A DNA stretch of 64,000 bases. Source: Fimbriiglobus ruber. GTDB lineage: Bacteria; Planctomycetota; Planctomycetia; Gemmatales; Gemmataceae. The stretch is from assembly GCF_002197845.1 (NCBI RefSeq), contig NZ_NIDE01000017.1:1472712-1536711 (forward strand). Reading direction: 5' to 3'. Position 1 is the stretch's first letter. Each line of letters starts with the position of its first letter. Position numbers and translations under genes: made by a program. Below, piece after piece: positions 32,625 to 40,943 of this stretch. The notes beneath the pieces were generated by a model. That model was given only the letters and a program-made list of their open reading frames with translations. It was not told the origin of the DNA and searched no databases.

Positions 32625-34409
32625 ATGCTCGCCGCCGTCGGCCGGTTCCTCGGCAAGATCGTCAGCCTACTCGGCGTCCTGGTCGTCACCGGGTTGTCGC
32701 TGCTCCCGCTGTCCGCCCTCCTGCTGGCGTACCCGGCGCTGGTGCCGCAGGAGTCGGTCCTGACGGACGAAGTCCCCACAAAAACGTCCCGGACCCGCCG
32801 GGTTCTTCAGCGGGTTTTCGCGGTGGCCGCCGGGTTGATCGTCCTCGTCACCCTCCTGGCCGTGTCGGTCGAGCTGGTCACCCGCTTGCCGCTCGGCGAA
32901 AAGGGGTCGTTCGCGATCATCGCCGAGACCGCCCTGCCGGCCCCGGTCGGGTTCATGGGTAAGACGGAAAAAGACCGCCAGGCGGCGCTCGATCAGTATG
33001 AATCAGAAGAAACCAAGCAGTTCCTCAAGACCCCGCTGTACGAGAAACTCCCGCCGGCGATGGTGCAGCACTGGCCGTTCGTGATCCTCGCCATTTACGC
33101 GGCCGACCTGCTGATCTTGTTGACCATCGGGAAGATCCCGCTGGCGTACAACCTGCGGAACCTCCGGGTGCGGTGGAAGACCAACCTGATGACCGCCGTC
33201 GCGTTCACGTTCGTGATCGGCCTGCTGGTGTTCCTGATGGCGTTCGTCAACGGGATGAACAACCTGACCGAGAACACCGGCGTCCCCGGCAACGTGTTCG
33301 TCCTGTCCGACGGGTCGACCGACGAGTTGTTCAGCAACCTTGGGTACGGCGATTTGGACAACGTCGAGCGGGTGACCGTCGAGTTGGACGAGAAGGACCG
33401 CCCGCTCGCGGTCCCGGTCCGGGTCAAGCAGATCGAGCAGGACGGACGGAAACTGGCGCTGGCCAGCCGGGAGACGTACTACGTCATCAACCAGCCGGTG
33501 CCGAACAGCACCCCGCCGCGGCGGCGGTTCGTGCAGCTCCGGACGATCGAGGAGCCGGCCGTCGCGGGGGCGGTCCACAACATCGACCTGTTCCCAGGCG
33601 GGAAGTGGTTCGGGAGCGCCGGCGTGGACGACCACAGCCGCATCCAGTGCGTCCTCGGTGAGGGGGCGGCCCGCACCCTCGGGGAAGAGTACGGAAAGAA
33701 GCAACTCGCGCCCGGGGACGCCTTCACGCTCGGCGAGATGGACTGGATCGTCGCCGGGGTCATGAAGACCGAGGGGACGACGTTCGGGTCCGAAATCTGG
33801 GCCAAGCGGTTCAGCCGGATCTACCAGCCGTTCGGCAAGGAGAAGTACACCACCCTGGTCCTCCGGACCGAGCAGGACACCAAAGACGCGGCCCGCGCCT
33901 TGGCGTACCACCTGAACAAGCGGTACACGCAGCAGAAGTTGAAGGCGTTCGCCGAGCCGGACTATTACGCCGAGCTGACGAAGACGAACAACACGTTCCT
34001 GATCGCGATCGTGGTGGTAGCGGTGGTGATGGCGATCGGCGGGGTGTTCGGGATGATGACCACCATGTTCGCCAGCATCGCCCAGCGGATCCGGGACATC
34101 GGGGTGTTGCGGCTGCTCGGGTTCAAGCGGTGGCAGGTGATGGTGTCGTTCCTGCTCGAATCCCTGGCGGTGGCCCTGATCGGCGGGGCCGCCGGGTGCG
34201 CGATCGCGTACCTGGCGGCCGACGGCCGGTCGTCCGTCTCCAACCTGTCGAGCGGCCAGGGCGGCGGGAAGAGCGTCGCCCTGACCATCAGCGTGAACGC
34301 CGAGGTCGTCGCGCTGGGAATGCTCTTCACCCTCGCGATGGGCCGGGTCGGCGGGCTCGTCCCGGCGCTGTCCGCCATGCGGATCAAGATCCTCGACTCG
34401 CTGCGATAA
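32625..34409 (+). CDS. FtsX-like ABC transporter permease (second)
   Basis: A 594-aa permease starting at ATG 32625; the open frame upstream passes through the repeat. Two N-terminal hydrophobic hairpins (VVTGLSLLPLSALLLAYPALV; VFAVAAGLIVLVTLLAVSVE), another TM pair near residues 150-210, a periplasmic domain with LSDGSTDELFSNLGYGDL, and the C-terminal FtsX block MTTMFASIAQRIRDIGVLRLLGF. It closes the tetR operon. The first-permease and second-permease C-termini are paralogous. Confidence 0.88.
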   Translation: MLAAVGRFLGKIVSLLGVLVVTGLSLLPLSALLLAYPALVPQESVLTDEVPTKTSRTRRVLQRVFAVAAGLIVLVTLLAVSVELVTRLPLGEKGSFAIIAETALPAPVGFMGKTEKDRQAALDQYESEETKQFLKTPLYEKLPPAMVQHWPFVILAIYAADLLILLTIGKIPLAYNLRNLRVRWKTNLMTAVAFTFVIGLLVFLMAFVNGMNNLTENTGVPGNVFVLSDGSTDELFSNLGYGDLDNVERVTVELDEKDRPLAVPVRVKQIEQDGRKLALASRETYYVINQPVPNSTPPRRRFVQLRTIEEPAVAGAVHNIDLFPGGKWFGSAGVDDHSRIQCVLGEGAARTLGEEYGKKQLAPGDAFTLGEMDWIVAGVMKTEGTTFGSEIWAKRFSRIYQPFGKEKYTTLVLRTEQDTKDAARALAYHLNKRYTQQKLKAFAEPDYYAELTKTNNTFLIAIVVVAVVMAIGGVFGMMTTMFASIAQRIRDIGVLRLLGFKRWQVMVSFLLESLAVALIGGAAGCAIAYLAADGRSSVSNLSSGQGGGKSVALTISVNAEVVALGMLFTLAMGRVGGLVPALSAMRIKILDSLR

Positions 34410-34433
34410 GTCGCGAGAAGCACAAAGAGAAGA

Positions 34434-34601
34434 ATTAGCCACAGAGATCACAGAGGACACAGAGCAGAGAGATCAGAGTGAAAACCGCTAGACTTCGTCG
34501 GTCACGTTGAGACCGTTGACGATGTGATTCATCGTTCTCTCCTATTCTCGTTTCTCTGGTTTCTCTGCTCTGTGTCCTCTGTGATCTCTGTGGCTAATTT
34601 C
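34434..34601. repeat. inverted 'ttagccacagag' repeat
   Basis: A roughly 40-bp arm starting ttagccacagagatcacaga at about 34435 and its inverted copy ending at about 34601 flank about 90 bases. Repeats of this type with periodic cacagag units are common between genes in environmental genomes. It lies between the end of the efflux operon and the converging Uma2 gene and may terminate both. Confidence 0.85.
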
Positions 34602-34622
34602 TTTTCTTTGTCCGTTCCGCGC

Positions 34623-35315
34623 TCACGATTTGTCTTTCTTCTTCCCCTTCTTCGCCGGCCCCCGCTTCTCGAAGATTTTGGCCACGGGCAGCGTAAAGCC
34701 GGGTAACACGTCGCCGCCGTCGAGCGTCCCGTCCGTCCCGATGACCTTCTTGCCCCGCTCTCGACCCTTCGGGTAGACGGTCACGTCTTGCCGTGTCGGA
34801 TCGACGTACCACACGAGCCGGACGCCCGCCTTGGCGTACTCGTCCAGTTTGATCGCCATCTCCCGGGCCGTGTTGCCGGGGCTCAATACCTCCACTACCA
34901 GATCGGGAGCGACTTCCAGAAAAGCCCCGTCCGGGTTTTCGATCGCGTCCGTGTCCTCGACGCTGTCCCATCGGATGAACGACACGTCCGGCATTCGGAC
35001 CAGACCAACCTTGAAACGGATCGCTCCCTGAGATCCCACGGCGGCGCCACAATTGTTTTGTTCGAGGAAACGCCCAATCAGGATTAGAATCCACGCCGCC
35101 AGGTATTCCTCCCGGAAGCCCATCACCTTCTCCACGAGAATTCCGTCGACGAGTTCACACACCCGCCCGCCGGTCGCGGCCGAATCGAGCAGATCGGCCT
35201 CGGTCGCCGTACCCGGTGGCGGATTCAACAAGACGCGGCTGGTGGAGACGTTGCCGACGCGATCTAACGCATCGGCAAACGTTTCGTACTTCCTGGCCGT
35301 CGCGACGGGTGCCAT
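34623..35315 (-). CDS. Uma2 family nuclease-like protein
   Basis: A 230-aa protein of the Uma2 family (PF05685), PD-(D/E)XK-fold proteins abundant in planctomycetes and cyanobacteria. The ATG at 35315 has GGAG upstream. Core: ELVDGILVEKVMG, GRFLEQ, RMPDVSFIRWDSV, PDLVVEVLSPGNT, KLDEYAKAGVRLVWYVDP; PD ... EV and the following Lys match the active-site layout. A Lys-rich tail (GPAKKGKKKDKS) may bind nucleic acid. Its biological role is unknown. Confidence 0.85.
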   Translation of the reverse strand: MAPVATARKYETFADALDRVGNVSTSRVLLNPPPGTATEADLLDSAATGGRVCELVDGILVEKVMGFREEYLAAWILILIGRFLEQNNCGAAVGSQGAIRFKVGLVRMPDVSFIRWDSVEDTDAIENPDGAFLEVAPDLVVEVLSPGNTAREMAIKLDEYAKAGVRLVWYVDPTRQDVTVYPKGRERGKKVIGTDGTLDGGDVLPGFTLPVAKIFEKRGPAKKGKKKDKS

Positions 35316-35421
35316 CAATGTTGTCTCCGACCGACAAGACAAACGGCCGCAACTACGCCAAACGTCGGCCCCGAATTTTTGTCGTCGTTGCGACACGCGA
35401 CCAGTCTAATGCTGGGCGTTT

Positions 35422-36090
35422 TCATCCCACCGCCGGGCCGACGGTCGCCTCGGCTCGGCTCATGACTTTTTTCGCCAGAGTGATCAGGTCTTCGACCAGA
35501 ACCGGATCGATCTCCGGGGGAATGAATCCGTGGACCACCTGCGTTCGTATGGCCCATGCCTCTTTCGCCAGGTCGAATTCCCCCCGGGAAAAGAATCCGT
35601 TCGCGTACAGCGTTCGCAGCAGCACGACGGGCGTCGTCTGTCCGTACAGCTCGTCTTCCTCCGAAAGCCGACGCATGGCGGCTTCCAGTGCGGCACAAGC
35701 ATAAGTCAGAGCCATTTCGTTGAGCCCCGCACCTTTGGCCCGACGCGCCCGGTCGAGCATTTCGGCGAACTGCTCGCCGGTCGGTTCCTGCGACTGCTCC
35801 AGGATTCGTTGCGTGAGGGTTTCTCTTTCCAGGATCACCAGATCGAACCGCCATCCGGGTCGGGCGTTGACCTGTTCGGCCCTCCGGATCACGTTCGGGT
35901 CGGCAGCCAAATCAGACCGCTTCCGCTTCACTTCGACCAGAACCTTTTCGTTTCCGCGGGTAGCTAGAATGTCCGTGGACGGGTCGCCTGGGAGCCCGTC
36001 GAATTGATCCCCGCTCGGGTGGATGAAAACGGTATACCCTTCGTCCCGGTACTGCTGGGCGACTTGTTCCAGTTCTTTCTCGAAGTCCAT
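35422..36090 (-). CDS. AHJR-like PD-(D/E)XK nuclease with HEPN-like C-terminus
   Basis: A 222-aa protein. The N-terminal half has a restriction-endonuclease-like core: GYTVFIHPSGDQ, the active-site Asp in STDILAT, then VLVEVKRKR (E-x-K). This resembles the Archaeal Holliday Junction Resolvase-like (REase_AHJR) group. The C-terminal half (from about residue 110) is helical: ALTYACAALEAAMRRLSE, then WAIRTQVVHGF, which looks like a HEPN or helical toxin-like domain. The start lies 4 bases after the stop of the RusA-like gene, so the two form an operon. Possible roles are DNA repair or anti-mobile-element defence. Confidence 0.6.
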   Translation of the reverse strand: MDFEKELEQVAQQYRDEGYTVFIHPSGDQFDGLPGDPSTDILATRGNEKVLVEVKRKRSDLAADPNVIRRAEQVNARPGWRFDLVILERETLTQRILEQSQEPTGEQFAEMLDRARRAKGAGLNEMALTYACAALEAAMRRLSEEDELYGQTTPVVLLRTLYANGFFSRGEFDLAKEAWAIRTQVVHGFIPPEIDPVLVEDLITLAKKVMSRAEATVGPAVG

Positions 36091-36094
36091 GTTA

Positions 36095-36502
36095 TTATCC
36101 CGGCAGCTGGATGAACTCGGGGGCGTCTTCCACCCGCACGTAAAGAAATTCGTTACCCTTACTGAACGCGGCTAAGAGAATGGCCGACGCTTTCCGGACC
36201 CTGATCGGGTCGTCGATCGGGATTTGAATCGTTTCCGAATACCGGATCTGCCGATCGTCGCCGTAGACGAAATTGTTCAAGGCATCCCGGATCGGTTTAA
36301 CCATGTTATCGTCGTCCAGCGGCGGCTTGTCACCGTTGTGGAAATTGAGGAGGACGAATTTCAACTTTCCTGTGAGTGGGGATGATGTCCAGGATTTGGC
36401 CGCCTCGGCCTTCACCGTTGCCCGCCATGCCTTCAGGCTAGCTTTGTCGCTTGTTTGGTACGAGACAGGCGGACCGGGAAGTACGAACTCCAAATGCAGC
36501 AT
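36095..36502 (-). CDS. RusA-like Holliday junction resolvase
   Basis: A 135-aa RusA-family endonuclease. The family motif with clustered acidic residues is PPLDDDNMVKPIRDALNNFV, followed by YGDDRQIRYSET with the second conserved Asp pair. RusA dimers cut Holliday junctions and are most often carried by phages and integrated elements. A GGGGAAG-type site precedes the ATG at 36502. Its partner directly downstream is an AHJR-like nuclease; two nuclease folds able to act on branched DNA in one transcript is unusual. Confidence 0.8.
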   Translation of the reverse strand: MLHLEFVLPGPPVSYQTSDKASLKAWRATVKAEAAKSWTSSPLTGKLKFVLLNFHNGDKPPLDDDNMVKPIRDALNNFVYGDDRQIRYSETIQIPIDDPIRVRKASAILLAAFSKGNEFLYVRVEDAPEFIQLPG

Positions 36503-36659
36503 CTTCCCCGTCTCCCCATCGCCTCCAAACGATCAAACCAACCATCTCAAGTTAAGTTAACGACAAATGCATCTTGTTCGCTACGAGGAATCCGTTTCTT
36601 TCTTCTGAAGAAGCAACTTCAAGGTAGTCAAATCTTCCACGAGCGACTTTGTAACGCGG

Positions 36660-36697
36660 ACGGGGCGTGGCCAGGATTGCCCCAGCCACGCCCCGAA
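36660..36697. terminator. hairpin terminator after the GNAT gene
   Basis: Stem ggggcgtggc (from 36662) pairs with gccacgcccc (to 36694). On the minus strand it lies just after the GNAT stop. There is no marked T tract, so the role is inferred. Confidence 0.55.
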
Positions 36698-36704
36698 AGT
36701 TTAC

Positions 36705-37478
36705 TCACACCAGTGCCAGCTTCTTCTCCGGCTCCCGCCGGCGGGCAGCGTCCTTCGCAGGACGGAGCCGCGGGTGACACCCGGGCGGGAGCGTCGCGTC
36801 GTACATCGGGTCGCCCGGCCGCGCCCGATAGACGCGCTCCAGCAACCCAGCCGCGATGTCCTTGACCTTCTCCTCGTCGAAGCCCACCACCAGGGTGTCG
36901 ATCGGCTTGACGAACAACTGGAGAGACACCGGCGGGCCGTTCTCGCTGGCGTAGTTCGGGGTCTGGAGTTCGAGCCCGTCGACCCACAAGCCGCCCACCC
37001 GGTCGAACAGTCGGACCCGGGCCTCCCACAACTTCCAGTCGGCTTCGGTCGAGCCCGGCCCGGGCTTGTGGCTCTCCCACACCACGAACGGCAGCGGTTC
37101 ATCCGCGGCCCCGGCGTCGGCCGCCAGCACCTTGAACATCTGCCCGAACAGCCGGGTACCGACACCTCGCCGGCGGGCAGCGTCGGCCACGCCGATGTAC
37201 GACACGTACCCGCCGTACCCCGGCAGGTGCGCACCGTAGGCGAAGCCGGCCAGATGCGCCGGGTCGTTCGCGTGTTCTTCGGGGGTGGCGACGAGCAGGT
37301 GCTTGCCCCACGTCCCGGGCCGCCAGGTGGCCCGGCCCTTGATCGACCGGGCGATCCACCCCCACGGAATGCGCTCGTCCGGATGCTGGGTTTGCTCGTA
37401 AAGCCGTTCAGCCGATTGGACTAACGGATCAGTTACGTCGAACGCTTCGAAACAGAAAATACGCTCACTGCGGCCCAT
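36705..37478 (-). CDS. GNAT family N-acetyltransferase
   Basis: A 257-aa acetyl-CoA-dependent acyltransferase. The acetyl-CoA loop is VADAARRRGVGTRLF (R/Q-x-x-G-x-G), preceded by the central strand GYVSYIGV. The rest (LFDRVGGLWVDGLELQTPNY) fits the GNAT C-terminal strand region. Substrate unknown. The ATG at 37478 follows GAGGTGAGGT. The gene is divergent from the NUDIX gene. Length is on the long side, with a C-terminal helical extension. Confidence 0.82.
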   Translation of the reverse strand: MGRSERIFCFEAFDVTDPLVQSAERLYEQTQHPDERIPWGWIARSIKGRATWRPGTWGKHLLVATPEEHANDPAHLAGFAYGAHLPGYGGYVSYIGVADAARRRGVGTRLFGQMFKVLAADAGAADEPLPFVVWESHKPGPGSTEADWKLWEARVRLFDRVGGLWVDGLELQTPNYASENGPPVSLQLFVKPIDTLVVGFDEEKVKDIAAGLLERVYRARPGDPMYDATLPPGCHPRLRPAKDAARRREPEKKLALV

Positions 37479-37632
37479 ACCTCACCTCTCGCCGGTGCGT
37501 CGGCGTGTTGTACACGCTATTCTAGAGGAGAGACCCGGACTGGCGGTTCTGGGGCCCGCGTGGATTCGCGGTAAGTCCGCCGCGGCCCGCGGGCGAATCT
37601 GCCACAATCCCTTCAGCCGAAAGCAGGTTGCG

Positions 37633-38091
37633 ATGGGTGCCGCGAAACCGGGTGCTTTCCGTTACGATTACGCGCGGCCGGCCTTGACCGTGGATGCGGT
37701 TCTCGTTTCTCGCGAAGATTGTCCGCACGTTCTCCTGATTCGGCGCAAGAGCGACCCGTTCGCGGGAACTTGGGCGCTCCCGGGCGGATTTGTCGACGAG
37801 GGGGAAAAACTGGCCACCGCCGCCCGCCGCGAGCTGGAGGAAGAGACCGGGCTGAAAGTCGAAGACCTGGAGCAGCTTTACGCCGCCGGCGACCCCGGCC
37901 GCGACCCCCGCGGGTGGACGATCAGCGTCGTCTTTCTGGCCCGGGTCGACAAAAAGAAACTCAAGCCGAAGGCGGGCGACGATGCCGCCGAGGTCGGGTG
38001 GCATCCGCTCGACGAGCTGCCCGCACTGGCGTTCGACCACGCCGCGATCCTGGCCCGCGCCCGCGCCCGGCTGACGGACCGTGCGGAGTAA
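37633..38091 (+). CDS. NUDIX hydrolase
   Basis: A 152-aa NUDIX protein. The box is complete: GFVDEGE ... RRELEEETGL. Before it, ALTVDAVLVSREDCPHVLLI and WALPGG are typical of ADP-ribose or nucleotide-sugar pyrophosphatases and of NrtR-type domains, but no HTH is present. ATG 37633 is chosen; the open frame upstream is GC-rich noise. A possible role in hydrolysis of ADP-ribose or damaged nucleotides is inferred. Confidence 0.88.
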   Translation: MGAAKPGAFRYDYARPALTVDAVLVSREDCPHVLLIRRKSDPFAGTWALPGGFVDEGEKLATAARRELEEETGLKVEDLEQLYAAGDPGRDPRGWTISVVFLARVDKKKLKPKAGDDAAEVGWHPLDELPALAFDHAAILARARARLTDRAE

Positions 38092-38191
38092 CGGTCGGGC
38101 TCTTGATACAATCATCAGATAGCGTGTCTCACGCGCCGCATCCTGCCGGACGGATCGCGTCTCTCTCCACAGAGTCTGAAGGACATTTCCC

Positions 38192-39232
38192 ATGAAAGTC
38201 GGGCTGGTCGGGTACGCCGGGACGGGTAAGAGTACCGTGTTCGAGTGGCTGACCGGCGTCGTGCCGGACGTGGCCAAGGTGCAGCAGGGGCAGATCGGCA
38301 CGGCCAAGGTGCCCGACGAGCGGCTGACGAAGATCGCCGAGAAGTATTCGCCGAAGAAGCTCACGTTCGCCGAAGTCCAGTTCGTCGACACCCCCGGCCT
38401 GATGGCCTCCGAGCGGGAAGACAATCCCCGACGCCTCGCGGTTCTGCGCGAGGCGAACGGGATGGTGATCGTTCTCGACGGCTTTTCCGCGACGAACTTC
38501 GCCGAGCAGCTGCGGAAGTTCCGCGAGGAACTCCTGTTCGCCGACCTGGAAGTGGTGTCGAAGCGGGTGCCCAAGGTGGCGGCCCAGTTGAAGAAGTCGA
38601 AGCCGGCCAAGGAGCGCGAGGCGGACGAGGTCGAGCTGGCCTTGCTCCAGCGGGTAGTGGCCGCGTTCGAGGCGGGCCAGCCGGCGTCCGCGCAGGGGTT
38701 CACCGCCGAGGAAGAAAAGACGCTGCGGAGCTTCCAGCTCCTGACGCTCAAGCCGGAGGTGGCGTTCGTGAACCGCGGCGACACCGGTTTCGCCGACCCC
38801 CTCCCGGCCGACCTGCTCGCCCTCTGCCCGGCCGCCTTCCAGGCGCCGGTCAAGTTGGAAAAAGAACTGGTCGACCTGGACGACGAGACGCGGCAGGCGT
38901 TCATGGCCGACCTCGGCCTGACGGAATTCAGTCACGATCGGGTGATCCGGTCGATCTTCTATTCGATGGGCCGGGCAGTGTTTTTCACCGTCGGTCACGA
39001 CGAGTGCCGGTCGTGGGCGATGGACAAGGACTCGGACGCCGTGGCCGCCGCGTCGTGCATCCACCGCGATCTGGGTGAGAAGTTCGTCCGGGCGAACGTG
39101 ATCGGGTACGACGACTTCGTGAAGTGCGGGTATTCCGAGAAAGAAGCCAAGCTCAAGGGCCTCGACCGGACGGAAGGCAAGACCTACGTGGTCAAGGACG
39201 CGGACATCATGCATATTCTGGCGAGCAACTGA
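38192..39232 (+). CDS. YchF/Obg-like GTP-binding protein, divergent
   Basis: A 346-aa TRAFAC-class P-loop protein of the YchF/OLA1 type. The P-loop GYAGTGKST replaces the usual GxPNVGKST; DTPGLM is G3. The usual NxxE motif is not clear: the equivalent strand reads EVAFVNRGD. A helical insert (about 130-180) with KKSKPAKEREADEVE precedes the end of the G domain; the C-terminal region resembles the TGS domain (AASCIHRDLGEKFVRANVIG). Translation-linked ATPase/GTPase activity is likely. Confidence 0.78.
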   Translation: MKVGLVGYAGTGKSTVFEWLTGVVPDVAKVQQGQIGTAKVPDERLTKIAEKYSPKKLTFAEVQFVDTPGLMASEREDNPRRLAVLREANGMVIVLDGFSATNFAEQLRKFREELLFADLEVVSKRVPKVAAQLKKSKPAKEREADEVELALLQRVVAAFEAGQPASAQGFTAEEEKTLRSFQLLTLKPEVAFVNRGDTGFADPLPADLLALCPAAFQAPVKLEKELVDLDDETRQAFMADLGLTEFSHDRVIRSIFYSMGRAVFFTVGHDECRSWAMDKDSDAVAAASCIHRDLGEKFVRANVIGYDDFVKCGYSEKEAKLKGLDRTEGKTYVVKDADIMHILASN

Positions 39233-39314
39233 CGGCTGACCACGGGTATCGATTTCCGGCAGTCCGCCGAAGTCGTCTACGACGACGGCGGACCTGCCTG
39301 GTGAGCATCTCCCA

Positions 39315-39830
39315 TTAGGCGCCGCGGGGCCACAGGAACAGATACACGCCGACCGCGAACAGGGCGGTCGCCAGAACCCACCGCCACCTCGCGAGTGGGG
39401 TCGGCAAGCGGTATTCCTGCGGCAGTCCCGCCCTCCACCCCCACCGGATGCCCAGCCCCAACGCGATCGCAGCCAACAGGAATAGTCCGTTACACGCCTG
39501 ATAGCCGTAGTGGAACCGCCACAGTACCCACGTCGCGGTCCCGACCGTGTGGCCGAGCGTGACCGCAATGCAGACGATTAGGGCGAGTGTGTCGGGTAGC
39601 AACAGGATGATGCCCACGAACACCGCCACCCAGACGAGGTGCCCGCCGACGAACGCGAGCGGGTGCGCGGCGAGCAAATAGTGGAACGTGGGTGACGCTT
39701 CGTTCGCCTGCGTGTATGCCCCGCCCCAATACTCTGCCGTCTGCCCGGCCAGCGTGAGCGAGCCGTCCAGCACGGAGAATGCGATCGGGGGCAGGCAGAG
39801 ACCGAGGAACCGTTGCCGCACGCCTTCCAT
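39315..39830 (-). CDS. small multi-pass membrane protein
   Basis: A 171-aa hydrophobic protein with four or five membrane segments (LAFVGGHLVWVAVFVGIILLL; LALIVCIAVTLGHTVGTATW; LFLLAAIALGLGI; WVLATALFAVGVYLFLW). The ATG at 39830 has a GAGGG site. No known family was recognised. It lies between the YchF-like gene and the SDR gene. Confidence 0.6.
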   Translation of the reverse strand: MEGVRQRFLGLCLPPIAFSVLDGSLTLAGQTAEYWGGAYTQANEASPTFHYLLAAHPLAFVGGHLVWVAVFVGIILLLPDTLALIVCIAVTLGHTVGTATWVLWRFHYGYQACNGLFLLAAIALGLGIRWGWRAGLPQEYRLPTPLARWRWVLATALFAVGVYLFLWPRGA

Positions 39831-39890
39831 CGGCTTACCCTCTCGTTTAATCACAAAGCGTCGACCGCGGGACTGCCCCCGACAACCGCC

Positions 39891-40874
39891 TTACGACACG
39901 GGGTACGGGCCGTCCGCGAAAGTGCGATCGTGATACCCTTTTGACCCGACCTCGCGAGCCAACGGGCTGCGGTAGTCTTCCCCCACCCGCAGGCTCTCCA
40001 CTACCCGGCCGAAGTCGTACCGGGGCTGCCAGCCCAGCTCCCGCCGCGCCAACTCGTTGACGTACACCCGCCCGATATCAGGAAACATCTTCCACCCGAG
40101 GCGAGCGTACTCGGGCTCGTAGCCCGGCACCCGCCGGCCGACGACCTCCGGCGCCCGCCCGCGCAGGTCGGCCAGGTCGTCGGGCCAGAATGGCGTGGTC
40201 GCGCTGATGATGTACCGCCGGAAGCCGATGGCGGAAGCCTTCTGCACGGCGAGCAGGTGGGCGTCCACGACGTCCTGAATGTCCACCCTCCGGTATAGGT
40301 ACTCGTTCGCCTTGGCGTTGTCCTCGGCGTACTCCCGGCGGACCGCCGGGTCGTCGTCCGCTTCCGGGAAGAACCGCGATGTCCGCAGGACGACGCACGG
40401 GAGCCGGTGGAGGTGGTGAAACAGCTCGCACAGATCCTCGGCCGCCACCTTGGTCGCGCCGTAAATGTTCTTCGGAACGGGCCGCACGTCCTCCGTGATC
40501 CAGGCCGCGGGCGCGCCCGGGGGCGGGGTCAAAGCCCGGCCGAAGGCGCTGGTCGTACTCGTGAAGACGAACGCCCCGACTCCCGCCTCAACCGCCGCTT
40601 CCAGAAGGTTCAGTGTGCCCGTGACGTTGGTGTCGACGAACGCTTGCCGGGCGTGTGTCGCGACGTGCGGCTTGTGGAGGGTCGCCGCGTGGATCACGGC
40701 GCTCACTCCCTGGGCACAACGCCGCACGACTTCCCGGTCGGTGATCGAGCCCACCACGCTGGTAAAGGGCGACGCAACCACGTCGAGGCCGACCACCTCA
40801 TGGGGCAAAGTGCGAAGCGTCCGCATCAGCGCTTCGCCGAGGTGGCCGCTGCTGCCCGTGACCAGAATTTTCAT
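39891..40874 (-). CDS. NAD-dependent epimerase/dehydratase (extended SDR)
   Basis: A 327-aa extended short-chain dehydrogenase. Rossmann motif ILVTGSSGHLGE, NADB Asp at LDVV, active-site YGATK (YxxxK), and the sugar-nucleotide-type region NVTGTLNLLEAAVEA. It probably acts on a nucleotide sugar or a related carbonyl substrate. It is followed, on the same strand upstream, by zwf. Start at 40874 with GGGGAG. Confidence 0.88.
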   Translation of the reverse strand: MKILVTGSSGHLGEALMRTLRTLPHEVVGLDVVASPFTSVVGSITDREVVRRCAQGVSAVIHAATLHKPHVATHARQAFVDTNVTGTLNLLEAAVEAGVGAFVFTSTTSAFGRALTPPPGAPAAWITEDVRPVPKNIYGATKVAAEDLCELFHHLHRLPCVVLRTSRFFPEADDDPAVRREYAEDNAKANEYLYRRVDIQDVVDAHLLAVQKASAIGFRRYIISATTPFWPDDLADLRGRAPEVVGRRVPGYEPEYARLGWKMFPDIGRVYVNELARRELGWQPRYDFGRVVESLRVGEDYRSPLAREVGSKGYHDRTFADGPYPVS

Positions 40875-40943
40875 GGCTCCCCTGGCCGCGAAAACCTTTG
40901 CGACCGCCGCGCGAAGTAACCAACGTCAGGGCGACGCCGTTCT

